In this document: in pieces, positions 11,215 through 24,898 of the stretch | Position numbering within the stretch: position 1 is the stretch's first letter | How the letters are laid out: every line of letters starts with the position of its first letter | Assembly (NCBI GenBank): GCA_028554755.1 | Contig: JAPTOF010000014.1 | Location: 9,362,001 to 9,426,000, forward strand | From: Cordia subcordata | Lineage: Eukaryota; Streptophyta; Magnoliopsida; Boraginales; Cordiaceae | Length of the DNA stretch: 64,000 nt | Direction: 5' to 3' | The notes under the pieces: generated by a model | The model's database searches: none | The model's input: only the letters and a program-made list of their open reading frames with translations | What the model was told of the DNA's origin: nothing | Made by a program: the position numbers and the translations under genes

Positions 11215-14200
11215 TGACAATGAAAAACTCTATCAGTCATTTCAACACGAACTTCTTACGTATATGGTAAAAATTATGTATAGGCTAAGTATTAAAAACA
11301 TGCACATCCTTTCTTTTAAGTTAATGATGGTGAAGAAATTAGATAATATAGTATTTATTCCTTTCTATAAGATAAATGTATAAAAATATTTGGGCTAATT
11401 TCTTGTTTGAAATCTAATCCATCTTTGGGTTTATAAAATAACTAGCACTATGATTTGATCGTTGTAACGCATGGTCAAAATTAAATTATTCTATAAATTA
11501 TTTTCCATGTGAATTCATGGCCATATATGACCGATATTTATCTTTTAAAATATAATATTCATTATTTTTCTTTATGCATTACGAAAAAATAGGTAATAGG
11601 TGAAGATTTCACCTCTAGCTATATGGGTATCGACTACCGCTAGTATGAGCTTCAGCTATTTAAAACGCCGTCTGTATATAATTCCAGAAAAACAAAGTCA
11701 TTCCATGTTTTATCTACAGCTCCAATCTTAAACTTTTCTCATTATAGAACTCTATAATCATACTATTTACTAATCAAGTTAAGAATACATTCATTAATTA
11801 TATTTCAAAACAATATATCCATGTATTATCTAAACCCTGCATATATCATAAAACTGCCGGCTATTTTTTTTTATTTTATAATGAAACTGCCACCCATTCT
11901 CGATTTTTTTATAGTGATAGATCTATGTAATGTCAATTAATCTCTATTGTTTCACATCTTGTTCTATAAACATGTACTTATCCTAAAGAATTCACATTTG
12001 GATGGCGCGAAACTGATCAATTTATTCAAACCAACATATATTATTTCTTCATTCTTTAATTTGTACATCAAAATTTAAGTTATGAATACGATGTCTTGTC
12101 AAATTTAATCAAGTGTAAAATTTTAAACTTTAAACTTCTAAAATTTGAAAAACAACCTTATAATCATTCTATCTTGAATGCAGTCTGGATTTTTCTACGA
12201 GATTCAATGTTCTCTCTTGGCTTTTTCCCCTTCTCAAACCCTAAATTTCACGTTAACTTTGCTCTTTCCTTTCTTTATCTTATGCATTACGAAATTGACT
12301 ATTAACAATATAATTAAAAAGATTTGTTTAATTTATGGCACTTCCGAATTGTTGAAGCGAGTTGCATGTTGTTGTACGACATATAGCTTCAGGCTGTGTG
12401 ATCGATGAGTGATGACTTTGGATGTTCTCAAGGAGACAGGATTTAAGACCAACAAGTTGAAGTGGAATCAAGATTGTCATCAAGATCTCTTTCAAACATT
12501 TGAAGCATTAACTAGTGTTCTTTCGATGTATTAATATATTAACTAGATTCTCGTTATCTTTAAATCCACTTGGTATTAGGTGGAATCATTCATGATTAGA
12601 TTCTTTGAAAATTTTTAATTTGTTCATGTAAAAGAATTCGATTTCTCGAATATTTTTTTCATGTGTGACCCCATTACGTTTACCTCAGTCTTCAGGCCTA
12701 TGATGGTTTATTCCATTAACATGTTCCCAACATATATGGTTCCATCGATATGTAATATGACTACCCAGAAGCTAGCAAATGCATGAAGTGACATTTTCAT
12801 CTTGTTTTTCCAATATGTCAAGTTGACAATTGCTAAGGATCAAAGAATCCAGAATAGGAAAAAGAATGATGCAAATAGTACAAAGATCTCCACATTTGCA
12901 CAGAAAGGAATAAATACACTCAACTCTATCAAATGTGCACCGGTTATTTTGGGATCTTTTGCTACGTACTTTAGGGGAAGACAAGAAGATTATGAATCGA
13001 CAACTGTGACCCTTAAAAGCATCTTCCGATGAACGTACAACATGCAATCTTTTCCGTTGGTTCTATAATTTAGCTTAGGAATATGTTTCCATGTCACAGA
13101 AGACTTAATGTAATAACGTCCTCTCCATCTCTTTGACTCTTTCTATCGCAAGACGCTCACTTTATATTGGATCAAATTAGAAATTTAATAATGCAGTAAC
13201 GTGTCTCAACACATACTTAAATCAATCAAAAGGCTACATAATATTTACACAAAGAGGGTATAGACAGGAATTTAGACATTACATTCGACTACCATATGAT
13301 TAATTGATTATGTTAATAATCACCGAGATTCCATTATAAACGTTAATTGGTAAAAATGAGAAATGATCCAAGACTTTATATGATAAACTTGAATCTTGAA
13401 ATTTTTTCATGTGAAACTATTATATATTGTAACACCCGTCTTATGTGTAACCCAAAATAGTATTTGCACCACTTGACAGCTAGTTAAATTTGGATTCAAG
13501 GACGGAACTGCCTATGGTTAAGGAGAGGCCTCAACACCCCCCCCCCTTCTTTGTTTATGAGATAAACTTGTATTAAAGACAAACTCAAGTGTTTATTACC
13601 CCTCTCCTCAAACGTGATTGCCTTGGGGAAAGCACAAAACAAGCAATGCACATTAGTTTAAGATAAAATGGTAATGATCTTTTATTTTTAAAAGTCAGAA
13701 AATCAACCACGCAAAATCTAAGTAATAAATAAGCATGTAACTACTTTGATCATCTTTTGTTTAGAATGAAAATTTAATTTTATAAATGGTAATTTAATTT
13801 ATTTTTTTAAATTGATATATTTAGAACTAACCTTTTATATTTATCTTCTTTATTTTTTGGTTTTTACAATTTTAATTGAACAATCATCAGAAAGCAAAAC
13901 TTTGCTATCTCTTTTTGGGCAACACGTAAAATCTCTTCTCCTTCTCTCTCTACATAATTTTATTTTTTGTCGTTTTTTGAATTGGAGCAAAAAGTAAGAA
14001 CATTTTTGTCCCTGAATCTTGATAGTGGATTAGAATATTGATTGGCAGCTCTCTTTGGTATCTATTCTCTTCAATCTTACTCGAGTAATAGCTTAGTTGC
14101 TGCTCTTAGTCTTCGGTCTTTCTTTTATAGTTTAAAATTTTATAACTGTTTATATTGGTCTCCCTTCCCCCCCCCCCCCTTCCAACATCTCATCCTTGGT

Positions 14201-15140
14201 CTATCCTTATGGATTGTCATGTGACCCAAAAAAATACCTGCACCACTTGAATGATTTATAACTTAGGTGTAGCTTTGTTGGGCTACTTGCAACAATAGAT
14301 CACCATAGTCTAAACAGATGAGATTGCAGCTTTGATGGGTTGCTTTCAGGGATGGACCATTACATGAACAAATGTACATCATAACTAGTTAGATGTGTCA
14401 CACGTGAATGGATATGCACAACACGAAAATTGGAACAAAAGTTAAGCTTTAATAGCATTTTAATAATCATCGAAATTTTATTATAAAAACTAATTAATCA
14501 ATATAAAGAATGGCCCAAGACTTTATATGATGAACTTGAATCTTGTTCTTTAGTTTAGTTTATGCATGTAACTAGAGTTTGTTGAGAATATTGCCGAGGT
14601 CAGCTCCTCTATCAATTCGTCTTCAATCAGAGATAAGAATTAAGTTTATGAGACAAATATGAGGACTGGCTTTGAGCAAGTTTCAACTCAATGAAAACAA
14701 TTTGATTCGACAAGGAGGCATAGATTATTGAGAGGCGTCATTATAGCACCAATTTTTTAAGGATTTCATATAAAAACCACAAGTTTTCCTAGTGGGCATG
14801 GTTTACATTTATGGAATGCTTGAAACCAAAGTCAACTAGATGTAACGTTATAATAATGGAAATTCAGGTGATGGATGATAAATGGCCAATGAAAGAAAAT
14901 AGGTGATGAAATTATTAATCAGAGTTCTTCAATTTATAAGAGCTTATAAAACTTTTTATAATTAATTAGTCAATATTCTTCGAGTTACAAGAGCTTATAA
15001 AATCAAATGGTTGAAGTCAAAATGCGCCATGATGAGCTTATTAGTTAAACTGAGACTTCCAAGGTCGATTATAGACATTAAGACTAATATATATTACAAT
15101 AAATTAAGAAATAAATAATTAATGATAGACATTTATGCTC

Positions 15141-15428
15141 TGTTTAGTATTAACTTACTATAAAATGCTTTCATATATAAAAAAATTTTGGTTTATTTGG
15201 AGTTTTTATAATATATTTGTAATAAGATGTCTTATTTATAGTTGTAAAAACAAGACAATGATGGATTGCTTATATCTTATAAGATGAAAAGCATAATTTG
15301 TTTTGAGTTTTCGTAAAATGTATTTGATAAAGATGTTTTATATATTATAAAATAAAAAATAAATAAAATAAACATTACCTCTGTTACATCAATAAGATAA
15401 GTGTCTAATAATAAGCTTATTCCAAACA
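15141..15428. mobile_element. Possible hAT-like MITE
   Basis: The ends (tgtttagtattaactta at left, aagcttattccaaacac at right) resemble those of the better defined element at 22601-22861, and the interior has similar cttataagat/atcttat palindromic phrases. The inverted repeats are poor, so boundaries are approximate. Confidence 0.35.
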
Positions 15429-17603
15429 CGACATAAATAGTATATTAGAGAAACATACTAGTAATTTCCATAAAAATAATTATTTTTAAGCAAAATGGTT
15501 TATATAAGCAAAAAAAGATAATTGAGCGAATTAGCACAACAAAAAAATTAAATACTCTCAAAAGTTGATTGGGCCATTTAAAATTTACCCACAAGTCATT
15601 TTGGCTCTTTTTTTTTTTTCACTTCAAGGCAAGCCGAAAGTGGTTAAATATATCTAGTTGGAAATAATTCTTGAACTATTTACGCTGAAGGTAAAAGACA
15701 TATCTTTTGACCATTAGATCTTTTTATTTTGACTTAAACAAAGATGGATGCTCATTTTATTCCTCCTCCCAAAGGAAACTTTTTCTTAATGTGCTTGATT
15801 TATTTTATATATATCGCACTAATGTAGCTTTCGCATGTTTTCTTGATGGACAATGAAAACAAACAAGAAGGCAAATTAAACACGTATATTTATGATAAGA
15901 TTATACAAGCAATCAATGATAAGAAATGCACATTCGGTGGACACTTCTTTCAGATATAATCAGTTTTGCTTGTCTTCTTTTCTTTTGTTGTTTTCCGTTT
16001 GGTCTTGTTTTGAATAAATTCCTTCTTACACTCAAAAAATATACGAGATTCAGATTTCTCTTAGTCTGACTCCCTCATTTTCGAGATGAGATAAATTATG
16101 AGTAATTAAACAATGATTCGTTTTAAATTTTCATTATTGTAAAAAAAATATTGGTATATTTATTTATTATATTAACACATCTCCTCATGTCCAAACGGAT
16201 GGCGTTGAATTTCGAACTTGAGACCATTTGGTTTTTAAACTCTAATACCATATTAGATTACTCCAAAGTTTTTAGGCTTGAATACCATGTTAGATCTACC
16301 AGTTCATCTAAAAGTTTAAACTTATAAAGAGAATATTGGTGTATTTATTTATTGTATTAACAATTTTAAAACTTATTGCAAGCATTTAATTTCTTTCAAA
16401 TTCATTAATTTACTGACCCAATTTGATGGTTCAAATTTTATTTTCTAGTTATAAGGATCACGAGACTCGCTAATTTATTTTAAACATATCTGGGATTGTT
16501 GCAAAGGCGTATTCGCACACCTACACCCATGCAATTGATTGTATGAAGAGTAAGTAATAGATTGAGATTTGAGAACATTGAGATTGAATTATTATCCTTA
16601 TTCAATATTTTCATAGTTTTATGAGGCTCAGAGAGCATGCGAATGATTCAAATCAGTTGTGTACCGTATGTTTTAAGTGAGATTTAATTATTGTTAATTA
16701 TTTAAATTATCTTACCATGGTTATGTCATATATTTACGATTGAATCTCACTTATAATATAATATCGTTAAGATCGGTAGATCCATCCCAGTGATTGAACA
16801 CATTCTAAATTACTTGAACATACTGAAACTGGTCTTTGGCCCATTGAGAAGACTAAAAACAATAATTTCTTTACGGATGAATATCATGCTCTAATTCATT
16901 ACCAACAAATTCTCTGGATTCACAAAAATAGTAAACAAAAAGATTAAAAGTCGCATACCCAACGATGATGCGGGAATTTCCTAATAATATTATAATGTTA
17001 CGAAAACTAAAACTATTCATATTATAATGTTATAAACAGACTCAGTTCTTCCAAAATAACCCAGACATTTTCTCCGAAATTAGTACTTTCTGAAGTTGGA
17101 CCCAAAGTCTAAAAGCTAGTTTGGTGCATAATTTGGGCAAGCTATGTGAGATCCCCACCCTTTTGGGCTTATTAGGAAGTTTATTGGGTTTTGAAACTTC
17201 AGCCTCGTTCTATTTTTTTTTTTTTGCTTATTCTATATTCTTAAAAATTCTTCTAAAAATAAGATAGCCTTAACTAAAAAGAAATATTTATATATGATAT
17301 TTAATTTGTATAGTAATTTGAAAATATTGTGTGTTATTAATTCTGGCTAATGGCCAGTGAACTTGTTCATAATTAATCAGAATTGTAGTCATCATGATAA
17401 ATTTCATATTAATTGTCGTTTTTATAGAGTATAGGGGTATGATTGCAATAAACTTTTTTTTTCTTTATTAAATTATGTATCAACCATCAAAGAGAAGCCG
17501 GCTCTTTATCAAACGACCTTAATCACTTCACCAACTAATAATGAATCAATTCTGTCGTCTTCTTTTGTGTCTTATCTATTACCTTTAAACTTATATTTTG
17601 TTG

Positions 17604-17715
17604 TTATATTAATTTAATCATTTTCTTTATTCTTCTCTATTAATTAGTTTCTTTTCTTGTTATATTAATTTAATCATTTTCTTTATTCTTCTCTATTAAT
17701 TAGTTTCTTTTCTTG
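17604..17715. repeat. Two tandem copies of a 56-bp unit
   Basis: The unit beginning ttatattaatttaatcattt occurs at 17604 and again at 17660, essentially identical. This is a recent tandem duplication in non-coding DNA. Confidence 0.9.
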
Positions 17716-18854
17716 TATTGCATGTCAACTTAATATATATATGTGTGTGTAGGAGACGATAAAAGTGAGTGAGATAGATAATGACGCTTTAAATTATAAT
17801 AATAGAGTGGCACATAGGCCGAACATAGACTTAATAATCGAATTATTTTATTAATTATTACAAAATTATGTTTAACCCCAAGTCGCATGAAACCAAATTC
17901 CTTACTCTTTTTCTCCCTTGCTGGTGGTATCGAGTCAACACAAGATCATATCTTAGCAAAGCAAATTGCTTTTGCTTAGAAAGTAAAAGTGCATTTAACT
18001 TTTTACTTAACGTCTTTTCAATTGAATCACTGCTTTGTTTGCTTTTCAATATTTCTTTCCTTTTTGACCCCAAAAAGAAAAAAAAATAAATAAATATCTT
18101 TTTCTTTGCTATCTCGATAAGTTACCTAACTTTGTGACAAATTTACCAATTTTCCGCAACCAAAGACAAAACGATGAAAAACGGAAATGTTGCGATAACA
18201 ACACTAATAATAAGGTGTGTATTTCTTTATGAGTAATTTTGCCTTTGAACAATTTTTTTGTAAAAGGAAAAAAGAAAATCTACAATATGCAAAAGCTTCC
18301 AAACTCTTCCCCGACCCTTGAGCATCAAACTTTACCTTTTGGGGGGTCAATAGCTGAAAAAATTAAGATGTTAGAATTAATAGACAAAGAACAATTGGTT
18401 TTCATATTTTTATATTTAGTCAAATATATTTGAAGAATATTAGATATTGTTTATACTTTTAATATATTATGCACACGCGCACACACATATATATACTATA
18501 ATCTCGTGAATAGTGAGAATAATTAAGTATTTACGTACGTATACAACAATCTTCTTTGGTAATGTATTTAAATTTTTAATAAAATTTCTTATCAAAACTC
18601 TATTTATTATTTTTAAAAATTAAAATTTTGTTAAAACTCCAATGGTTTGTATTAAATTTCCGACTCTATTTACAAACTCATAGATGTGATTTTTTTTTTC
18701 TTTTTCTGGTGAATCAAAATAAATGTAATTAAGCTGCAAACTGACCCAACGTACAAGCAAAGGTGCAAGAAACATTAACTAGCTTTTTGTTTTCTGTCAA
18801 TAAACATTAATAACTAGCTTCGTGAACACAAAGTACAGATTTTTTATGGGAGAG

Positions 18855-18930
18855 CACCACGTGTCATCATCGATAGTTATTGGTGAACAGCCCCAAGTGG
18901 ATCAGCCGGCCCCTTTTGGCACGTGAGACT
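18855..18930. promoter_or_regulatory. Two G-box (CACGTG) sites in an orphan GC-richer patch
   Basis: CACGTG occurs at 18858-18863 (inside an ABRE-like CCACGTGTC) and at 18920-18925 (GGCACGTGAG). The roughly 170-bp patch is clearly less AT-rich than its surroundings. No start codon or gene follows within several kilobases, so a role is not established; it could be a relic promoter or part of a transposon. Confidence 0.35.
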
Positions 18931-19064
18931 TCCGTCAAGCACGCTGCCTTGTATTTTCAACGTTTGGACTTTGGATGCAGGACAGGTGTCCCATGTGATA
19001 TCCCCTTTCTTATTTTTCGGTCAAAGTGAACATTTACTTATTTTATGAAATTATGTACACGCTT

Positions 19065-19300
19065 TATGGTCCTAAAGAGTAACTCAAGTAATAAGTGTTA
19101 TCGAGGCAAAGACGAGATTCAAAATTGCATAAAGGCAGGGGAGATACTTGTTAATTACTCTGAATATCAAATCATTGATTGACCTAGTGAATGTCTTGAG
19201 GCTAAGCATTGTATCTTAGGTTTTGGTTCATATCTATCTGTTTGGCCAAGAGATAGGACGCAGAAGTGTCGAACTCTACCTGAGGCAGGGCCAATACTTA
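19065..19300. mobile_element. Possible SINE-like fragment
   Basis: A weak tRNA-like box A (agtaactcaagtaataag) is followed about 40 bp later by a box-B-like gagattcaaaa. No clear 3' tail or target duplication is seen. Confidence 0.25.
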
Positions 19301-19810
19301 TTTTGTCTATATATCTTGAACTGGATAGGTAGAAATAATTCCCAAATTATCAAATAAATAAACACTTTATGAGATTATCACTTACCAATTAGAACTCAAG
19401 ATCTATCTGTCTTCAATTAGCCGTTGTCATTTTTTTTGAGTTAACCTTCAACTAGCATTAAAGTTAATGTTTTCCTCTTTCCTTTTTAAGACCTAATTTG
19501 TTTATTGTCAGATAAATTACATTGTTGAGATTGACCCTTAAAGCAAATGACGGATCTAAGTTCGGGGCTGAGCCATAATTCGGGAACTATTATTTCGATT
19601 GGGTTGATTTTTTATTCGGCTCTGTTCTGGTTCTTAAATTTTTGTAATTTCAGTTTTCAATTTTCCATTTCAGTTCCGGTTAATTATTTTATTTTTTGAA
19701 TAGGAGCCGAATTTATCAAATAGCGAAAACGACGTCGTTCTTTTAATGCATAAAGAATGTTTTCTGGAAGCGTTGGTGAGGTATTATGCTAAAGAATGTC
19801 CATGGATTAT

Positions 19811-20042
19811 AGGCTTGTTTGGATTAGTTTTTTTTTTTAAGGAAAAAATATTTTTTCTTAAAAAAATTACATTAAATTTGTAATAATTATTTGATTTGGC
19901 TTCCAAAAAAGCTGAAACTCTTAAAAAAAAAAACTCAAATATAATTTTTTTTATATGTCAAAATTTTCAACTTCTCAAAAAAGTCATTTTTCAAAGACTG
20001 TTAAAAAATATGCTTTTAAAGAAAATTAATCCAAACAGGCCC
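19811..20042. mobile_element. T/A-rich MITE family A, copy
   Basis: The left end is aggcttgtttggattag and the right end is its inverse, ttaatccaaacaggccct, with the same poly-T and poly-A interior as the copy at 4483-4718. Length about 232 bp. Confidence 0.6.
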
Positions 20043-21300
20043 TACGTGCATGCTTACTAGGATAAGAATATTCGGGTATTATGCTTGCTTTTTTAAATTT
20101 AACTATCGTGAAGGTCGTCTATGCTTTTGAAAACTTGGCAAATTGTATGTTTGTTTGTATTTCGATTATTTTGGTTAATAACCACAACTAAACAGGAAAA
20201 GAAAATTGATTCCAAAGTTTCAGTTTTTAATTACTTTACTTCTAGACTTCCAGCTAGGATAGGTTCGGTTTGGTTCCACTTAATGCTCAGCCATACAACT
20301 AGGTCGTGGACCGTGAAGAGCCAAGTTTTACTAAGACTGTAAAATGTATATGGAGCCCTCGTTAATTCTATTTTAAGCGTTTGTTTAATTAAAATGCAGT
20401 TACACTACAATTAGGACATATGCTTCGTACACAACAATTAATTGTTAAACTAAATACTTTTCGGTTGCCTTAATAATGGCAGATACATAAATGGAGTAAT
20501 TCTTTTGATTATAGATATAAAACTATACTTAAATACACCTCCTCATTCTTGTATTCAATGAGAAATTCCAAAATTAAGTACCAGATAATTACTAATGAAT
20601 TCCACGATCTTATGACAGTTTATTTTTCACATAGGCAAATGAATTTTGATTTGATGTAATTCATTTAATTTTGGAAATTCTGATCCATAATTGAGAAGGC
20701 ACAAGGAATTTGCCTTGATTTGATTGATATACTTGTACGAGTTGGATTTGGACCCAATATGAAAAAAGAAAAGACCAAATTAAGGAATTCTTTATACTTA
20801 GATGTCAAGTTAGGAGCCTCTAGCTTCATCAAATATATTTTCTTTTGGCCATGTTAAGAATCACTTAATTCCGATCATAAAAATTAATTAGTCACTATGA
20901 AAAATGGTCCGAAATCATATAAGATGGTCTTAAATTTTGATATTTTTCTATATAGAAAGGATGTATATTCAACAGATCGAACTTACTAGGCAAAGTTTTT
21001 AGCCGCATGTATCTTCTCTTGTAAGGTGACACGAAAGATGACCTCGCCGATCAAAATGTGCCAAACTTCGAATGTAGTTGAAAAGCATCTGATGGAGGCA
21101 ATTTAAGATCATTATTGATACACAAGAATGCTATGATGAATGGTGTTGTAGCTATGTGCTTAGCCCGTGTCAACATGCTTTTACACCTCTCAATCCAACC
21201 ATCCTTCTCTCTCTATTTAAGAAAACTAGGATGAGTACAAGGGAAATGAAATACAAATTGACAAGGTAAAATAATAGAAGGGATTCTGTAATATTATAAA

Positions 21301-21396
21301 AGAGATTTAATGGCGATAAATCTACCTATTTATCTACAGATTTATAAGAGAGATTTAATGGCGATAAATCTACCTATTTATCTATAGATTTATACT
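21301..21396. repeat. Two tandem copies of a 48-bp unit
   Basis: The unit starting agagatttaatggcgataa occurs at 21301 and again at 21349, with only a couple of differences. Non-coding. Confidence 0.85.
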
Positions 21397-21769
21397 ATAT
21401 AATAATACTATACCAGAAAATGAACTTTGGAACTCTTCGCATAGGACATGGAAGGATTGAAAACTAATATAAGTGAGTAGCAATCAGATTATATTGGAAA
21501 GTGTTGATTAGCATAATGTGAAATGTTTAATTAGCATATTTAATGTATTTTACATTTCTCCGACTCAATTTCCATTATCTTGCATATATGTCTCTTTATA
21601 TTATATATATAAAGACGCAAAATTAAAGACAATATTTCAATTTTTTTAACTCTACAATTCTGACATAATCTGTTATCTATTAGAACTATTAATTACTAAT
21701 TATTAATTCATACCTCCACCAAGCTTCGAATTGGAGCTCTTTCGAAAAAGGATACCAATCTACACAAGG

Positions 21770-22160
21770 TCTTTTTGGCTTTGTTTATTTAAATGTGTTT
21801 ATAAGCCATTTTGATGTTTATAAATAATTTTTTCACACTTATAAGTAAGTGATAAATAAGCAAATAATTATTTGGATAATATGTACTTATAAGTTATTTT
21901 CCCATTTGATAAATATGTATTAACAACTTTAATTATGACCGAAAATGACGTTCTTATTAGTTAACGTTTCAAACCACTATCGGTAATATATCAGGGATAA
22001 CAAAGTCTTTCCATTTGGTGAAATTAAGTTGCTTGTAAACAAATGAAAATTGTCAAGAATTTTTTTTTTTTTACTTGCTTATAAATAATATTTAGTAAAT
22101 ATATAATTTTTTATAAATAAATTTGTTTAACTTATAAATAAAGCCAAATACCGACAAGGT
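21770..22160. mobile_element. Probable MITE with 'ttataag' subrepeats
   Basis: The left end (tttttggctttgtttattt) and right end (aaataaagccaaata) are inverse to each other, and the interior repeats ttataag/cttataa phrases like those in the family B elements. No target duplication was confirmed. Confidence 0.45.
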
Positions 22161-22218
22161 AGAGTAACTTAACAAATTATTAAGTTTTCAATATTTAAAT
22201 CAACCCACGCCAAAAGGC

Positions 22219-23916
22219 GGATTTTTCTTTTTTATTTAGTGTCGTTTTTATAATGAGATTCAAAAATAGCACAGTTTTTTTTATTGTTTTGCGAAACTAG
22301 GCTTAATGAATCCCAAAATTCATGGTGAAAATTCGTCCAAGCCCTACGGTCACTTTCCGACAAAAAGTTTTTGGATAGTTATTGGGGGGTTTCGGAATTC
22401 GTCGCTGAAAACTGAGATTTCTGGACGAATTCCGAAATTTTGGCCTCATTAACAGGCGAGATCTGGGAATTCGTCCCATCCCCTTTTTAAATTCGAACCA
22501 GAATCCCCTCCCTATTCTTCCCTATTGTTCTCCTCTTACCTTCACCTATTTTCCCCTCCAAACCAAGCCTTTAAACCTTTAAAAAATAACTTCACTGCTC
22601 TGTTTGTTATAGTCTTATTTTAAGATACTTATCCTATTAAAATAAGGATAAATCTTATAAGATTTAAGAAATCTTATCATGCATTCTATGAAAATTTAAA
22701 ACAAAACCATACTTTTTATTTTATAAGAAATAAGCAATCATTCCTATCTTATTTTTTACAACTATAGAATACATGGTGTATATGATAAGATATTTTAAAT
22801 CTTATAAGATATCTCCAAATTTTAATAGGATAAGCATCTTAAAATAAGATCATTCCAAACACACTACACGTCAAGGATTTTGCCATTATCTTGTAAGTTT
22901 TAATTTGTTTGTTTATTTATTTATTTATATTGTATGTTAAACTTTTTAAGTCATATATGTTATTTTATATGAGTTGTTAATTATGTTTTGGTTATGCACA
23001 TGTTGATTTTTATATATGTTTCGGTTATGTTTATTTTTAGATTATATATCTGTTATTTATTTTGAATAAATTTTTATATGTTAGTTTTTGAAGAATTGTG
23101 TTTTTTTTTATACATTAATAATATTAGGAACTGAAAATTAGAAAAAATAGGAATTTAGCATTAAGAGTTGAATTTAAGGAATATTACGAATATTAGTAAT
23201 GTTAAGAATATTAGTAATATTATGATTTGAGTATTTATAGAAATTAAATATTAGAATATATGTTAGAAATGGAATATTAGTAGGAACAAAAAATTAGAGC
23301 TTTATATATTAAGAATTGAATATTAGTAATAATTTGTACGTCATTTCCGACTGAATTTTGATCTTGCGTAGTCCATTTGGACCCTTGTGGTCGAGCCCAT
23401 AAACTATTTGCAATTTTTGACCACCATAAAACAAATAAACAGTAACATCATTTTCCCCTTGGATTCATTTTTCATGCTCGACCATTTAGATGGAAAATTG
23501 AAGTTGAAACAAAATTTTATAGCGAGGGATTAAGAGATTAGCACAAATGAGAACTGAGCCGACGAGGGGGTTTATATAGATAGAAAACGAGCTCGTAGAA
23601 TTCGTCCATGCGAAACATTTTCTACCTCGAAATAACCTAACAATTACTTGCAATGCGGGGAATATATTCGATTCCTTGTGATGGATTCTCAGAATTCATC
23701 GGCGAATTCCCGAAATTCGTTCTGCAAGATTCCCCTGCCATGCAATCATTTCACAGGTCACTTCATTGCAGGAAGTCTTTGACGAAACCCTAACTCAATC
23801 TTAGAATTTGGAATGAATTTCTGGAACTCTAAGATTTCAATAAACCTAGTTTTGCAAAATAACGAAAAACTGCACTATTTTACAAAAACGAAGCAAAATT
23901 AAAAATAAAAAATCGA
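22219..23916. mobile_element. Non-autonomous long-terminal-inverted-repeat transposon, Mutator-like
   Basis: The outer about 100 bp at each end are imperfect inverted repeats: left gttttgcgaaactaggctta and right, read on the other strand, attttgcaaaactaggttta. Weaker pairing may continue to about 230 bp and includes repeated gaattcgtc phrases. The direct repeat CAAAAGGC flanks it (22211-22218 and 23917-23924) and would be an 8-bp target duplication, 9 bp if one mismatch is allowed. No transposase frame is visible. It contains a nested MITE at 22601-22861. Mutator is favoured by the long repeats; 8 bp would also fit hAT. Confidence 0.65.
22601..22861. mobile_element. hAT-like MITE nested in the long-inverted-repeat element
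   Basis: The first and last about 65 bp pair closely: left cttattttaagatacttatc and right, on the other strand, cttattttaagatgcttatc. Flanks cactgctc and cactacac match at 6 of 8 positions, compatible with an aged 8-bp hAT target duplication. The pairing would allow a long hairpin RNA if transcribed. Confidence 0.65.
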
Positions 23917-24308
23917 CAAAAGGCTTCCACAATTTGAATTTGATTATGACTACGCTTTTATGGGTGCGTATAAAGACAATCCCAATTTCAAAGTAAAAAT
24001 AAATGATTGGTACTCGTCCAAAGTTGTACCATTTTCCGACCCAAAGAAGGCTGAAAAGTTGTACTATTTACGCGCTCCAATTTTTGCTCCTCTTCTATTT
24101 AAAAAAAAAAAAAAGTCTCCTTAATTCTAGTGGAGCGAAAATCAATAAAATCTGCACCATAGGGAAAAAGTAATAAAAATCGGATTTCTAATTGGATAAT
24201 CCCCACCAAGGTCTCCCCAGTAGGCAAAAAAAAAAAATCAATCTGCCTCACCGGTAAACAAATAATGCTCATTTTAAATTAACGAAAATCAAACTAAGGG
24301 CCCGTCTA

Positions 24309-24495
24309 AGGGTCCGTTTAGAATAGTTTTTTTTTTAAAGTATTTTTTGACAATTTTTTATAAAAATATTTTTTGAGAAGTTAGAAATTTTGACTTTTAA
24401 ACAAAATATTTGAAGTTTTTTTAAAATTTTATTTTTTTAAAACTAAGCCAAATAATTATTGAATATTTTGAAAGAAAGTCAATCCAAATAATCTT
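24309..24495. mobile_element. T/A-rich MITE family A, degenerate copy
   Basis: The left end is gggtccgtttagaatag and the right end gtcaatccaaataatc, with poly-T/poly-A blocks between. It ends about 215 bp before the likely TATA box of the next gene. Confidence 0.45.
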
Positions 24496-24710
24496 TAAAT
24501 TGGATCTTTTATAAGAAAGCACTTTTTTTTAAACAAAGAATACTTTTTACAAAAAACATCTCATAAATTTTTTTAAAAATAAAACTATTAAATAATTCCT
24601 CAAAATCAAAAATTAATTCTTTAATATATTAAATTAAAAAAAAAAAAAGCCAATCTAACCCAAGTCACCCGTTTTTGCCAAGTCAAACCCTTCACCTAAA
24701 ACTCAATAGA

Positions 24711-24718
24711 TATAAGAT
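24711..24718 (+). promoter_or_regulatory. Possible TATA box of the translocator gene
   Basis: TATAAGAT lies 188 bp before the ATG at 24899. Transcription would begin near 24742, giving a CA-rich leader of about 155 nt. Confidence 0.45.
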
Positions 24719-24898
24719 TCTCATTACAACCTTATAAACACAGCACCACGATTCCCACATCTCACCCCATCACCAACCCTACCCACACCCCAACCAAACA
24801 AACACCCAACGCATTTCCAAGTGAGACGCCTCCCTTTTTCAGTTTCACCAAATCCTACTTCACACACACAAAAACACTCCCAAAAACACGCACAAGAA

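Larger units (their letters stand above)
10115..24698. other. Long intergenic region made mainly of transposon debris
   Basis: About 14.6 kb without a recognisable gene. Bounded elements inside are listed separately. Remaining parts are AT-rich. Short open frames at 12096-13047, 13812-14224 and 17858-18433 have no recognisable domain. Two diverged direct repeats are visible: about 13313-13490 against 14218-14547, sharing phrases such as 'gactttatatgat' and 'tgcaccacttga'. A homopolymer C run lies at about 14168-14179. Confidence 0.6.

Noticed and set aside
12772..13047. Overlapping open frames on both strands (91 and 76 codons)
   Set aside because: Neither matches a known family; I considered a transposase fragment but saw no catalytic motif.
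22601..22861. Possible microRNA precursor hairpin
   Set aside because: The near-perfect long inverted repeat with flanking duplication-like sequence is better explained as a MITE.
24821..24898. Upstream extension of the translocator frame to a GTG
   Set aside because: Plant translation starts at ATG, and the ATG at 24899 gives the conserved family N-terminus.
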